Made by a program: the position numbers and the translations under genes. A DNA stretch of 64,000 bases from Hetaerina americana. Lineage: Eukaryota > Arthropoda > Insecta > Odonata > Calopterygidae. Positions 53,830 through 63,804 of this stretch are shown one piece after another (the first letter of the stretch is position 1; each line of letters starts with the position of its first letter). Below the pieces are notes generated by a model that saw only the letters and a program-made list of their open reading frames with translations, was not told the DNA's origin and ran no database searches. The stretch is taken from assembly GCA_022747635.1 (NCBI GenBank), contig JAKTNV010000012.1, positions 1,315,001 to 1,379,000 of the forward strand, written 5' to 3'.

Positions 53830-56350
53830 CTTCAATCATTTACTTATTGAATAGTTCAAGTAATTTGGAGCTTCTCGCACGTCTAAATTTTCATAGGGAA
53901 GGCATTTTATGCAAGAATATAGTGGTCAGCCGTAAAAAAATCATCTTAGCAAAGCTCAAACAGGTACGCAAACTTGATTTAAGATGCATGGATAGCCACG
54001 ATCATTGCCGCACCTTAAATTAAAAGAATTATAGAAATTAGAATTTATTACTGTTGTGCTTGTTGCACGAGTACTGTGAAACGAATTGGTTGACAGCCGT
54101 AATAAATTCGTCAGACCAGTCGCGTTCTTTCGTTCAATAACTCGATATTCCTTCTCGTGAGAATAGTTTTCAAAATTGTCTGTGATTTCTCTTGAAATTT
54201 TTAAATTGTTAATTCATATTTCCCCTGGTACCCAAGCACGAGAACTTGCTAACCATTACATAGGTAATTCCTATCTGTCCTGAATGCTACATTAAAATTT
54301 ACCTAATTCTACATAATAATACTATATATTCCATAAAACTTGGAGTCCAGAATAATGCGGCACCTCTCCATTGCTGCTAATTACATTCACTGTAATCGTG
54401 ATCCCTCGGGTAGGAAATATTTTTCCTCGATCATTTATTTTTTAATCCAAAGAAAGGATACTTTTGGATTTGGGAAATCTTTTAATGATATAAAATTTTT
54501 AGCCATCTGCAATTTCTCGAAACGGTGTATTCCTCTAGTGTGTGCTCTCCATGAGAACTCGGATGTGAGAGAGGCTCGCATATACTTGAATTATCCTGAG
54601 ATATTTAATTTAGTCCCGTCTATTTCGCATGTTATTTTGAATAACTCGGTTTTTTACTGCAGAAGTTAAATTTCGTTTGAATTTTCTAATACTTCCAAGT
54701 TCTCCGGGCGAAGAAAAATAGGGAATGAAAAATCTCTACTGAACCTGACGAAATATGGTAGTCATTATTATTATATTATTTGATTCTGCCAATGTTTTAT
54801 TTATGACCTAAAATACTATAACAGCAAATAGTAAAAATCGTGAATTGCCGCTTGAAAATTTCCACCCTGCAAAATTTAATTGCCACGCGTGATTTGTTTC
54901 ATGAGCGAATCAATTATATAATAAGGATAATAAGGAATGTAGGAATATTCAATAATGAATAAATACATTCCCAAATATCTGTAGGATCAGTCGGAAATGT
55001 AGTCCACAATGTGTGAGACTCTCCGTCTGCTGGACTCGTTATTCCGTGTAGTATGCATGTGACACTGCCGCCTGAGTTGACCTGGGAGTCGGACCGCGAG
55101 GGGCGGCACATTTTCCTCGCGTTGGAACGAGCGAAGCTTAAGTAAAGAAGACGGCTGACTTCGATTCGGAGGACGCTTGCTGCTGCTTGCCATGCGGAGA
55201 GAGAGCCGGAAAACGCTCTGCTAGCGGTGGAACTCGGAGCGCTGCCTCAGCATCGTCGAATCGCGGCGAAACCTTACGATCAACCGCCGTCGCGGCTGCA
55301 TCGCCGGCGAATAATCTGACGTCATTCCTTATGTCATAGGTGTATCTTTGGAATAGTTCCATATTGCGAATATATCTATCATTTTACTGGGGGACTCCAA
55401 TTGCCACGAACCTTACGAAATTCACGCGTCTTCTCATTATTAGCCACGAGGCGACGAGTCTCTAAAATCCAGTTATCTAACGTCTACGCTAAAATAAACT
55501 AAAAGCTATGGCAGATCACTAAATGCATTAAATTTGTGGGTCATCATGGCATAAATGGTCTAGTTGTAAGGGTGTCTTTAAATTTAATCTACTCTATTCA
55601 ACTAAACCATTCTCTTCTTGTGCTTAAATGTGGCGAATAAATTAACTCAAAATATAATCTACTCATATCCGTGATGGTTATGTCCGGTTACATCCGGATA
55701 GCTTAGCACTAAATTGTTATTTTTCTTAAGAAATGACTTAACATTACTTGCAAAAGATAAGATTTATTCCAAGATTTGGTATTTAGTGTGATTAATTTGG
55801 CCTGTACTTAACGTGACATTTTCATTGTCACCCTATTAGTCGGAGCGTTGTAAGCGATCGTCTTGTCAGGGGACGTTAAACTTTTTATGCATGCAAAGTA
55901 ACTGCGATCTCTCCGGCATGCGTACACCTACAGTGTTAGGCGCTCATTCTTCAAGCCTTAGGATTTAGTTTATTTCAATGATTTTAATCTGATGTACTGC
56001 TCTCTTTCCTCGGCTTATGTAATGTCTCAAATGCAGCCATGCGCTGTTTGAGAGATTTGAGAGGACGTTGGTAAATACGGAATATCAAAGTTTATAAAGA
56101 TATAATGGGACGGCGGAGATGAGACGATCATTTCAATCGGCGGTATCTTCTTAACTACCGCTGGTCGGGTGAACCTGTTTGTTTCGCGACTCCATGTGTA
56201 GATCACCATCGCGCGCTTAGCAATTCAAACGATGCCCTCTCAATGCCCGTCGATTTGTGAATTTAGCAGGCATGTGGTCAAGAACTAACTCGGGGGCCCC
56301 CTCTCGAGGACCGCAGAACGATTTGGGCCACCTGCGAGTGGGAAATGATT
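53830..56350. other. Non-coding; GC-richer part at about 55060-55320
   Basis: No gene or known repeat recognised. Confidence 0.4.
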
Positions 56351-56355
56351 TTGTT

Positions 56356-56495
56356 ATCGGAAAAGAAATACTTAGTTATTCCACATATATTTTATTAAAC
56401 ACATCTGTGTTTAATAAAACACAGATGTGTTTAATAATAAACACATCGGTGTTTAATGAAATATATGTGGAATAACTAAGTATTTCTTTTCCGAT
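56356..56495. repeat. 140-bp nested palindrome (foldback element)
   Basis: The outer arms ATCGGAAAAGAAATACTTAG and its reverse complement at 56476-56495 continue through TTATTCCACATATATTT. Inside lie alternating AAACACATCTGTGTTT, AAACACAGATGTGTTT and AAACACATCGGTGTTT units, each itself nearly palindromic. No coding capacity. It could be a small foldback or MITE-like insertion; no clear target duplication is seen. Confidence 0.85.
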
Positions 56496-56499
56496 ATGA

Positions 56500-57245
56500 A
56501 TCGCTTCCACAAAGTGACGCCTCAAGCCATTCTACGATTTCTGTTCTCATTCCACGGGACTGTGGTCTCTCAACCAACCTACTCTTCAGGATAGGAATTG
56601 TTAATATTCGTAACTGAGCAGCGCATGGAACAAATCACGTCCCGGGGCACTATTTAGGCAACAGTTGGAATTCTTTAACGTGAGGTGATGACACATTAAA
56701 AGGGTTGTTGAGATATTGTTCACACGGGGGATATTTAAAGATGTGAAATGGAATAATATTTCGGATTTTCACTAGTGTAATCAGCCATGAGAAACGCATG
56801 TCGTGTGGTCAATTGCGATTTTTTGTTGATTATGGAATTACCAATTAGCTGGTAGGTGTAATATGATCTCCATCTACTAGTGCGGCTAGTGTGATAAGTT
56901 TTGAAGTGAGTTAAATGTCGTTTTTCAGCGTGTAGTGGTGGTCTATCGTATTAAAGGTTGGGATTCATTTTTATTCCCTCCTTTATGGTATACCCGAGAA
57001 CCTTCATAGTGGGTGAAATTAACACTTGTTTGGAAGTAAGTTCCCCTTTAGCATGCATGTGGATTTGCACATCTTTTGGGGGATTTTAGCGAATGGTTTT
57101 TCCCTTCTTCTATTCCAGGGCTATTTGTGTACCTGCATATATGTAGCTGTAGGAAGCTCACACCGTAAGTGTTTGAATAAACGCTTTACAATACCTCTCC
57201 CCTGAGCGAGATTTTTGTTCCTTAAATGTGAAACGAAGCGATCAT
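56500..57245. other. Non-coding stretch, nothing recognised
   Basis: No repeat or gene seen. Confidence 0.4.
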
Positions 57246-57320
57246 TCAAAATGAACATCTCAAATCAACTCGACTAACGTGAGCACGCCTCGGTCTGCTT
57301 CCTCGGGTCCTTCGCGTCAC

Positions 57321-57352
57321 ATGACTCACGTGCGCGAGCATACATATAAGGC
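57321..57352 (+). promoter_or_regulatory. Possible TATA promoter with E-box pair
   Basis: TCACATGACTCACGTGCGCG (57320-57339) holds CACATG and the perfect E-box CACGTG. TATAAGG begins at 57348. The region is GC-rich and CpG-rich, unlike its surroundings. A start site would be expected near 57378. No clear initiator is seen. Confidence 0.3.
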
Positions 57353-57377
57353 GAAAAGGCGAGAGGCTTCGGAGACG

Positions 57378-57525
57378 ACGAGCATTGAGCGTTAGAGCTG
57401 CGCAGCGCTCGCCTTTCGATGACGCGATGCGATGTAACTGGTGTGTTCCCAGTTCACGACGCAAGTCACAAAATGTTTCAAAAGGAAAATGAAATTCTAA
57501 TCGATTTTGGCAAAAAGAATTCACC
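57378..57525 (+). other. Possible first coding exon
   Basis: Downstream of the TATA candidate, an ATG at 57473 opens MFQKENEILIDFGKKNSP, and the frame reaches GTAAGT at 57526, a good splice donor, just before an in-frame stop. The peptide is too short to assign to any family. The order of TATA, ATG and donor is suggestive only. Confidence 0.22.
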
Positions 57526-57549
57526 GTAAGTATGTGTGTGTCTATATTT

Positions 57550-57838
57550 TATATATAAACCATAAACACAGTAATCAACCCGAAGGTCGGTTTAGTAGTT
57601 GATGGTAGAGATCACCCAGTACTAAGCCCTATACGGCGTGTGAAATTCACACATCAGGGTAGGGGGGCCAGTTCCTTTCCCTGTGCCGGTTATGGTTTCC
57701 CAGGAGGACCTGGTACCCGAAAAATCACTTTAGCTTGGGTGGAGCTGCAGGTGCCTAGAGTGCCTAGCCCGGGTATCGAACCCGGGACTCTCTGGTCAGC
57801 AGTCCAACGCTCTGCCCACTGGACTATCACGACCCACA
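57550..57838 (-). mobile_element. SINE family A, fullest copy
   Basis: On the plus strand from the tail: ATAAACCATAAACACAGTAA, TCAACCCGAAGGTCGG, CACCCAGTACTAAGCCCTAT, CACACATCAGGGTAGGGGGG, GACCTGGTACCCGAAAAATC and AGCTTGGGTGGAGCTGCAGG. The tRNA-like head follows: B box GGTATCGAACC in reverse, and the A-box region CTCTGCCCACTGGACTATCA. About 290 bp. A (TA)n array starts directly at the head side. Confidence 0.82.
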
Positions 57839-57839
57839 T

Positions 57840-57897
57840 TATATATATATATTATATATATATATTTTTTATATATATTATATATAATTTATATATA

Positions 57898-57947
<50 letters not shown>
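57840..57947. repeat. (TA)n microsatellite
   Basis: TA-rich, becoming pure TA, joined directly to the outer end of PLE dimer 2. Confidence 0.96.
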
Positions 57948-57950
<3 letters not shown>

Positions 57951-58864
57951 AATATATAAAAAACACAGATGTAGATTTTTAGAATATAGAGACACAAAGA
58001 AAGGACACTCACAATTTGTTATTTTTACGTTTCGACAGCACGGCTGTCGTCTTCAGAATGGCGTTCTCGGGGAAGAGCGGAGAGGATGTGCGGGGGAGAG
58101 GTGGGGGAAGGAGAGGTAAAGGGACCAATAGGAAATGAACAAGGGGGTGGGGGGGATATGTAGGCAGCCAATTGATGCATTCAGTGGGCTTGGTTCAGCC
58201 CGGGCGGTTTGAATGATTGGGTCACCCAGATATGTGCCATCTCGCGGGTTCTCACTTCTATTATACTCGCAGATTTGGGAAGGATTTCAATAACCGAAAC
58301 AGAGAAGCAGTCGTCAAAAGATTGGTTGTGGGAAGCGGTGTGAGTTGGGATGGGGTAATTAAGAAAGGTGGGAGATTTGGTGGAATATCGGTGGTTATTC
58401 ATGCGGAGGGAAAGTGCAGTCGTGCATTCGCCCACGTAGAAGGCAGGGCAGAAGCTACAGGAGAGGCGATATATAATATTTTTTGAGGTACAGGTGGCGA
58501 GTGGTTGGGAGTTGGTACTGAGTGAGGGGGAGGGTCTTAAAAGATGACAGCATTTGCAGCGTGGGCGGTTGCATGGTGCGGATAGGGGCGGGGGAGAGAC
58601 GGGGGTGCTTGAAGTTGGATTTGTGGACTTAAAGATGTCTCGCAGGTTCGACGGGCGTTTAAATGAAACAGAGGGACAGTGTGGGAACAAAAGTGATGTG
58701 GACTGAGTGTTATTGATAATTGGGAAGAGGTCGCGGATTAGATGTTTAATTTTGTGTGTTCCGGGGAAGAAAGTGGTGATAAGATTAGGGCATTTTGGGC
58801 GGTTTGGTTTGGGGAGGGGAGTGTATTGTGTTGACGGTTTGAGGATTTTACTGTTTAGCAGTTT
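57948..58864 (-). mobile_element. PLE dimer 2, minus-strand arm
   Basis: The 917-bp reverse complement of 59056-59972 (coordinate sum 117920), with a few substitutions, for example near 58327, 58384 and 58422. It carries a 169-residue frame (58181-58690) with the cysteine motif PCNRPRCKCCHLL and the GIY-YIG motif IIYRLSCSFCPAFYVGECTT, and ends in PPGLNQAH. The reverse transcriptase is absent. Confidence 0.9.
58026..58056 (-). ncRNA. Candidate hammerhead ribozyme core (PLE dimer 2, left)
   Basis: Mirror of 59864-59894, with a full-consensus CTGAAGA box. It lies about 125 bases downstream of the PLE stop codon on the minus strand. Confidence 0.5.
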
Positions 58865-59010
58865 AGTCAGTCCACGTTAAACCAACCAATAAGGAACAAT
58901 ATCTTCATTTCGACAGCTGCCATCCTCCTCACACAAAGCGCTCCATCCCATTCTCACTCTCTATCCGTGGCTTCCGTCTCTGCAATAACACCCCCTCCCA
59001 ACAGAAATAC

Positions 59011-59739
59011 TTGGACCAGCTGCATGAATCCCTCAGAAAATGTGGGTACCCCGAAAAACTGCTAAACAGTAAAATCCTCAAACCGTCAACACAATACACT
59101 CCCCTCCCCAAACCAAACCGCCCAAAATGCCCTAATCTTATCACCACTTTCTTCCCCGGAACACACAAAATTAAACATCTAATCCGCGACCTCTTCCCAA
59201 TTATCAATAACACTCAGTCCACATCACTTTTGTTCCCACACTGTCCCTCTGTTTCATTTAAACGCCCGTCGAACCTGCGAGACATCTTTAAGTCCACAAA
59301 TCCAACTTCAAGCACCCCCGTCTCTCCCCCGCCCCTATCCGCACCATGCAACCGCCCACGCTGCAAATGCTGTCATCTTTTAAGACCCTCCCCCTCACTC
59401 AGTACCAACTCCCAACCACTCGCCACCTGTACCTCAAAAAATATTATATATCGCCTCTCCTGTAGCTTCTGCCCTGCCTTCTACGTGGGCGAATGCACGA
59501 CCGCACTTTCCCTCCGCATGAATAACCACCGATATTACACCAAATCTCCCACCTTTCTTAATTACCCCATCCCTACTCACACCGCTTCCCACAACCAATC
59601 TTTTGACGACTGCTTCTCTGTTTCGGTTATTGAAATCCTTCCCAAATCTGCGAGTATAATAGAAGTGAGAACCCGCGAGATGGCACATATCTGGGTGACC
59701 CAATCATTCAAACCGCCCGGGCTGAACCAAGCCCACTGA
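59011..59739 (+). CDS. Truncated PLE protein with GIY-YIG nuclease
   Basis: An open frame of 242 residues from ATG 59011; the frame is open from about 58875. Order: LRKCGYPEKLLNSKILKPST, FFPGTHKIKHLIRDLFPIIN, CPSVSFKRPSNLRDIFKSTN, the cysteine motif PCNRPRCKCCHLL, the nuclease motif IIYRLSCSFCPAFYVGECTT, Arg in SLRMNNHR, and VRTREMAHIWV, where Glu is the likely catalytic acid. The RT catalytic part is missing. It belongs to a different PLE subfamily from dimer 1, with about half the residues changed. Confidence 0.8.
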   Translation: MDQLHESLRKCGYPEKLLNSKILKPSTQYTPLPKPNRPKCPNLITTFFPGTHKIKHLIRDLFPIINNTQSTSLLFPHCPSVSFKRPSNLRDIFKSTNPTSSTPVSPPPLSAPCNRPRCKCCHLLRPSPSLSTNSQPLATCTSKNIIYRLSCSFCPAFYVGECTTALSLRMNNHRYYTKSPTFLNYPIPTHTASHNQSFDDCFSVSVIEILPKSASIIEVRTREMAHIWVTQSFKPPGLNQAH

Positions 59740-59863
59740 ATGCATCAATTGGCTGCCTACATATCCCCCCCACCCCCTTGTTCATTTCCTATTGGTCCCT
59801 TTACCTCTCCTTCCCCCACCTCTCCCCCGCACATCCTCTCCGCTCTTCCCCGAGAACGCCATT

Positions 59864-59894
59864 CTGAAGACGACAGCCGTGCTGTCGAAACGTA
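59864..59894 (+). ncRNA. Candidate hammerhead ribozyme core (PLE dimer 2, right)
   Basis: CTGAAGA (59864-59870, full CUGANGA consensus), linker C, GACAG (59872-59876) pairing with CTGTC (59882-59886), GAA, the self-complementary ACGU and A as cleavage nucleotide (59887-59894). This is one of the two best-preserved cores. Confidence 0.5.
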
Positions 59895-60001
59895 AAAATA
59901 ACAAATTGTGAGTGTCCTTTCTTTGTGTCTCTATATTCTAAAAATCTACATCTGTGTTTTTTATATATTTGTGTGTCGCCGAAGAGCGTTCCATTTCGAA
60001 G

Positions 60002-60006
<5 letters not shown>

Positions 60007-60068
<62 letters not shown>
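60007..60068. repeat. (TA)n microsatellite
   Basis: Pure TA run between PLE dimer 2 and a LINE 3' fragment. Confidence 0.97.
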
Positions 60069-60071
<3 letters not shown>

Positions 60072-60074
60072 CAT

Positions 60075-60505
60075 TTATGGTCATTGAAGCAGGAGGATAT
60101 ACGTAGACTGGAGGCTTTTGAAATGTGGGTGTGGAGAAGAATGGAGAAGGTGAAATGGACAGAGAAGAAAACAAATGAGGAAGTACTTGGTATGGTGGGC
60201 GAAGAGAGGAGTTTGTTGGGAGCAATCCTATGGAGGCAGGAAAAGTGGCTGAAGGGGGTATTGACCGGCAGCGGGATGTTGAAGACTGTAATTGAGGGGA
60301 GAATGTTAGGCAAACGAGGAAAGGGAAGGAACAGGATAGGGATGTTGGACGGGATGAAGGGAGGAAGAAAGTACTCAGCGCTGAAGAGGGACCTGATGTA
60401 GAGTAGGATGTTGTGTTTTGCTAAGGGTCACAAATTATTTAATTAGTACCTATGTTCATCCAAAAACCTACCCTAACCGGTAGATTACCTAATAATAATA
60501 ATAAT
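60075..60505 (+). pseudogene. RTE-like LINE 3' fragment
   Basis: It starts within TCATTGAAGCAGGAGGATAT (SLKQED) and runs open through EMWVWRRMEKVKWTEKKTNE, ILWRQEKWLKGVLTGSGMLK, GMLDGMKGGRKY and the stop at 60401. The 3' UTR follows, with the tail ACCTAATAATAATAATAAT. About 430 bp, severely 5'-truncated at the TA array. Confidence 0.88.
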
Positions 60506-60579
60506 CCGCATTTAAGAAAGTCTCGCGGATATGAATAATAATTTAAACGAATGAGCGAGATAGTGCTGGCAAACAAAAA

Positions 60580-60660
60580 ACACAAAACACTTACAGAGGA
60601 CACTCACACGTATTCCAAATTTTCGGTGGCCAAACAACCTTCCTCTGGAGAAAGAAGGGA
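60580..60660 (-). mobile_element. PLE 3' end remnant with decayed hammerhead motif
   Basis: On the minus strand CCAGAGGAAGGTTGTTTGGC, then CACCGAAAATTTGGAATACG and TGTGAGTGTCC resemble the hammerhead-plus-tail segments of the other PLEs (GAA, AAUU, U). The CUGANGA box is not recognisable. No coding part. Confidence 0.5.
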
Positions 60661-60720
60661 CTATTTATCTATATTCCTATCCCTTTTCCTCATATCTATT
60701 TCCATGTGAATGAATATTCA
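60661..60720 (+). mobile_element. SINE family C fragment
   Basis: ATTCCTATCCCTTTTCCTCA, TATCTATTTCC and GTGAATGAATATTCATAG match the tail-proximal part of the SINE at 42856-43052. About 60 bp. Confidence 0.5.
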
Positions 60721-60721
60721 T

Positions 60722-60890
60722 AGTTCCTTTCCCTTTGCCGGTTATGGTTTTCCAGGAAGACCTGGTCCCCGAAAAATCACATAGCTTGGGTGGAGCTGCA
60801 GGTGCCCAGAGTGCCTTGCCCGGGAATCGAATCCGGGCCCCTCTGGTCGGCAGTCTAACTCTCTACCCCATGGACTACCGCGGCCCAATT
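60722..60890 (-). mobile_element. SINE family A, head-proximal part
   Basis: TTCCTTTCCCTTTGCCGGTT, GGAAGACCTGGTCCCCGAAA and AGCTTGGGTGGAGCTGCAGG, then the reversed tRNA head with B box GGGAATCGAATCCGGGCC and A-box region TCTCTACCCCATGGACTACC. The tail half is missing. TG/TA repeats follow at the head side. Confidence 0.78.
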
Positions 60891-60892
60891 AT

Positions 60893-60946
60893 ATATGTGT
60901 GTGTGTGTGTGCATATGTATATATGTATATATACGTATATTTGCCG
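60893..60946. repeat. (TG)n/(TATG)n microsatellite
   Basis: GTGTGTGTGTGTGCATATGT, then ATATGTATATATACGTATAT. Confidence 0.9.
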
Positions 60947-61555
60947 TAAGAGTACTGAATATATTGATTTCCAGGCCCAACCTTCGCCACTCTCTCACGG
61001 CGTCGATTTGCGACATTCATACCATACCTGCGTACACGGTAATACTATGATGAATGGCACATGGGTCGGCGTTTTATTGGAACACTGTACTTCAAAAGCT
61101 TAAATAGAAACATTACATTTGTCGTTGCTTTCTATCCTTGATAATCAAATGCGATTGTCGCGCATGTCGAGCATGGCAGTTCATAGACGTAGCATCACAA
61201 TATCGCGTAGCCTTGGGACCGGGCCAATGAGCGGAGGCAGGAGGAAGGCCAAGGCCCTGGGGGAGGGGGGAAAGGGCGTGGGGGGTGGGGTGGTGCTTTG
61301 ATGTGGCGGGGCGGACAGGAGATGCTGGGAGGCCGATGAGGAAGAGGCGTTGACGGTGACATGGGGAGTCAACGTGAGCCTTCACTCATTGAAGGAGGAA
61401 TGCGTGTCAGCTAGAATTACGGGTGGTAAAAAGTGTCAATGGTAGATTATAATAATGGGACGACGGGCGAAGTCGCATTTCGGGGCATCATGAAAACGAT
61501 TATTCTGGGTGATTCCGAAATGGGAAACCCTTTCGGCTTCTTGGGCAACCCATCG

Positions 61556-61556
<1 letters not shown>
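60947..61556. other. Non-coding; G-rich part at about 61200-61310
   Basis: No gene recognised. The plus strand has several GGGG runs (61258-61292), purine-rich. Confidence 0.4.
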
Positions 61557-61597
<41 letters not shown>

Positions 61598-61604
61598 TGT
61601 GGCT
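61557..61604. repeat. (TG)n microsatellite
   Basis: Nearly pure TG, with one TATG interruption. Confidence 0.96.
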
Positions 61605-62281
61605 GGGTGTTTCTAGCCTGCCCTCGGCTGTTACGAGGTTTCGCCTTCTCGAGGCTTGCAGAGCGCATCTGGTGCCCCTTCCCAAAGGCCATTTATCTTT
61701 ACGCCTACAAGTGTACGTTATCACTTTATGCAGGACTTAGTGGAAAAGACTGTTGAAGCTGTAATACTGGATCATATTACAGATGTTATTGACGGGTTAC
61801 ATATGCCCAAACATTCTTGGCGTGCTTAGAAAACGCTTTTATGGTCAACTGCTGTAGCTGGGCTACCGGCATGCATTAGAGATGGATTTCATTCAAAAGG
61901 AAGTTGAAATGCAACCGAAATGAAAATAGATGCAATCACGACATGTCACACGGGGATATTTATGATCATAGAGAAACTATGTCTATGGGTTTTTTGGATT
62001 AACTTTCTGATGAATAAAAAAGTTCTTCTGGAAACATTTGTATGGCGTCACAAATATCTTTGTGGGGTATCACGTGTGGATTTAGTATTCGGTTGACAAT
62101 AACCATAGAATAATAGAGAGCGTCTAGTCCTTCGAATGTCAACGTGTTTCAGGTGAAGAAAACCTTAGACTGCCGCAAAAAATTCTAAAAAGTAATCTAT
62201 GCTCAAATTGAATAGTCATTGAATAAAAGTTAACGATTCTTCGTCTTCAGATTGATGTTGTGATTTGGAAGACAATTCCTG
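61605..62281. other. Non-coding stretch, nothing recognised
   Basis: No repeat or gene seen. Confidence 0.4.
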
Positions 62282-62575
62282 GTAGTAGTTCTTATGGGAG
62301 GCGACCGATAGCTCATTTGCGCCATTAAGGATGGATGAGAAAGGAAGGGTGGAGAAAAACTCGGCGGCATTATCCCACTCTTGTCGAAAGGCGCCAAGGG
62401 GTCAGCAGTTTAATGTCTCATCCGACGGACGTCGTACTTACTTAATCAACTCTTCGCAAGGCACCCTAAGTAGGGATCGGGATACCACTGAAAATTATTT
62501 CTCTCCAGGATTTGAACTTGGGCCCTCTCGGTGGGAAGCGCGTACGTTAGCCACCGCACCATCTCGTCACCCCCC
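62282..62575 (-). mobile_element. SINE family B copy
   Basis: From the tail side: GTAGTAGTTCTTATGGGAGG, GCGACCGATAGCTCATTTGC, GTCGAAAGGCGCCAAGGGGT, AAGTAGGGATCGGGATACCA, the B-box region CAGGATTTGAACTTGGGCCC, and GGTGGGAAGCGCGTACGTTA. The middle part has a few deletions. Confidence 0.78.
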
Positions 62576-63430
62576 CAATCCCTATTTGAAGAATAATTAG
62601 ACATAAAGGGTTTTCATGCGTTTTGTGCGTCATCATTCTGTACCTCCATAGAAAAGAGAGTTCATACGTTAAATTTTCATTTTTGTATCGTTACGCGAGG
62701 GTTCTCCTCGGGTGATTTGAATGCAGATTTCGGTGAATAATTAAGATGTACTCCTTAAATCGTAGGATGTGGGCCGTCACTAGATATCACTCTGAAGGAA
62801 TACTTTTTTGGATCGAGCAAGCGATTCGAAGACGGCTGAACCTGCCAGTCACAGGCTACGCTGAAGTGATTTCGCCATTAAGGATTAGACTCTTGAGGAA
62901 AGCCTGATGGAATCGATTCATTATTAAAGAAACACCACTTTGTAATTGCTCTGTAATACTTATCACTTACGTGGCCGAGATTCCAGGATGATCACCTGAG
63001 GTTGTTGCAGAGTAACGGAACGTAGGCCGTGCAAAGAAAGACTAGTCTAAGTGGAATTACAGCATAATCTCTTCATGGAATTTTGCTGGGTGAATATTTT
63101 TTTAAGCTAAAGAGTATTTTATCAAATGCCTATATTTACGTTTTGCGAGGGCATCCAAATCATAAAAATCAGGTTACTTCGCAAGGATATTATATCCTCA
63201 GATCGGATGTGGAGGTCTAGCGATTCAGATTGTGTGATGAGGGGCCCACGTCCATCTCTCAGGTAATTGCATTCGATAAGACCGCCGAAAATCAGAAGTA
63301 AATTTATTGGTAATTTCCTTCGTAGGGAATTGAATGATGCACGGTGAAAGGAACGGGCCCCAGTACCATGGATATACATATATTACTTTTACACACTGTA
63401 TGGGGCAGCTGTGCCCTCGCTAATCAAAAC
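62576..63430. other. Non-coding stretch, nothing recognised
   Basis: AT-rich with no recognised repeat or gene. Confidence 0.4.
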
Positions 63431-63737
63431 CAAGTAGTAGTATTTAGGGGAGGCGACTGACAGCTGAGGTCTTTTGCGCCATTGGGGATGGACAGGAAAG
63501 GATGAAGGGCGGAGAGAAACCCGGCGTCGGCATAAGGCTACTCTTTACGAAAGGCGCCAAGGGGCCCGCAGCTTAACGTCCCATCCGACAGCGGCGTACT
63601 CACTCAAAGTGCCCTCCACAAAGCACTTCAAGTAGGGATCGAGATACCTCTGAAAAATACTCAACACCGCCGGGATTTGAACCCGGGCTCTCTGGGTGGG
63701 AAGCCAGTACGACAGCCACCGCAACATCTCGATCCCC
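63431..63737 (-). mobile_element. SINE family B, best copy
   Basis: Tail GTAGTAGTATTTAGGGGAGG, then GCGACTGACAGCTGAGGTCT, GAGAGAAACCCGGCGTCGGC, ACGAAAGGCGCCAAGGGGCC, AGTGCCCTCCACAAAGCACT and AAGTAGGGATCGAGATACCT. The tRNA-like head has B box GGATTTGAACCCGGGCTC (reverse of GGTTCAAATCC) and GGTGGGAAGCCAGTACGACA. About 305 bp. On the minus strand the 3' end is a (CTA)n-type tail. Confidence 0.82.
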
Positions 63738-63804
63738 AATCAAAACAAGCTTCGGTTTTAACTCGGTGATTTTCACAGTCATTAATGACTCAGGTTTTAT
63801 GTAA

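Larger units (their letters stand above)
58865..59972 (+). mobile_element. PLE dimer 2, plus-strand arm
   Basis: The longer arm; its 5' end meets the 5' end of the minus arm near 58865. 191 bp (58865-59055) are unique to this arm and encode HVKPTNKEQYLHFDSCHPPH, SIPFSLSIRGFRLC and YLDQLHESL. The copy is 5'-truncated downstream of the catalytic YIDD. Its outer end (TTTTTTATATATTTGTGTGT) is followed by a short spacer and (TA)n. Confidence 0.9.
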
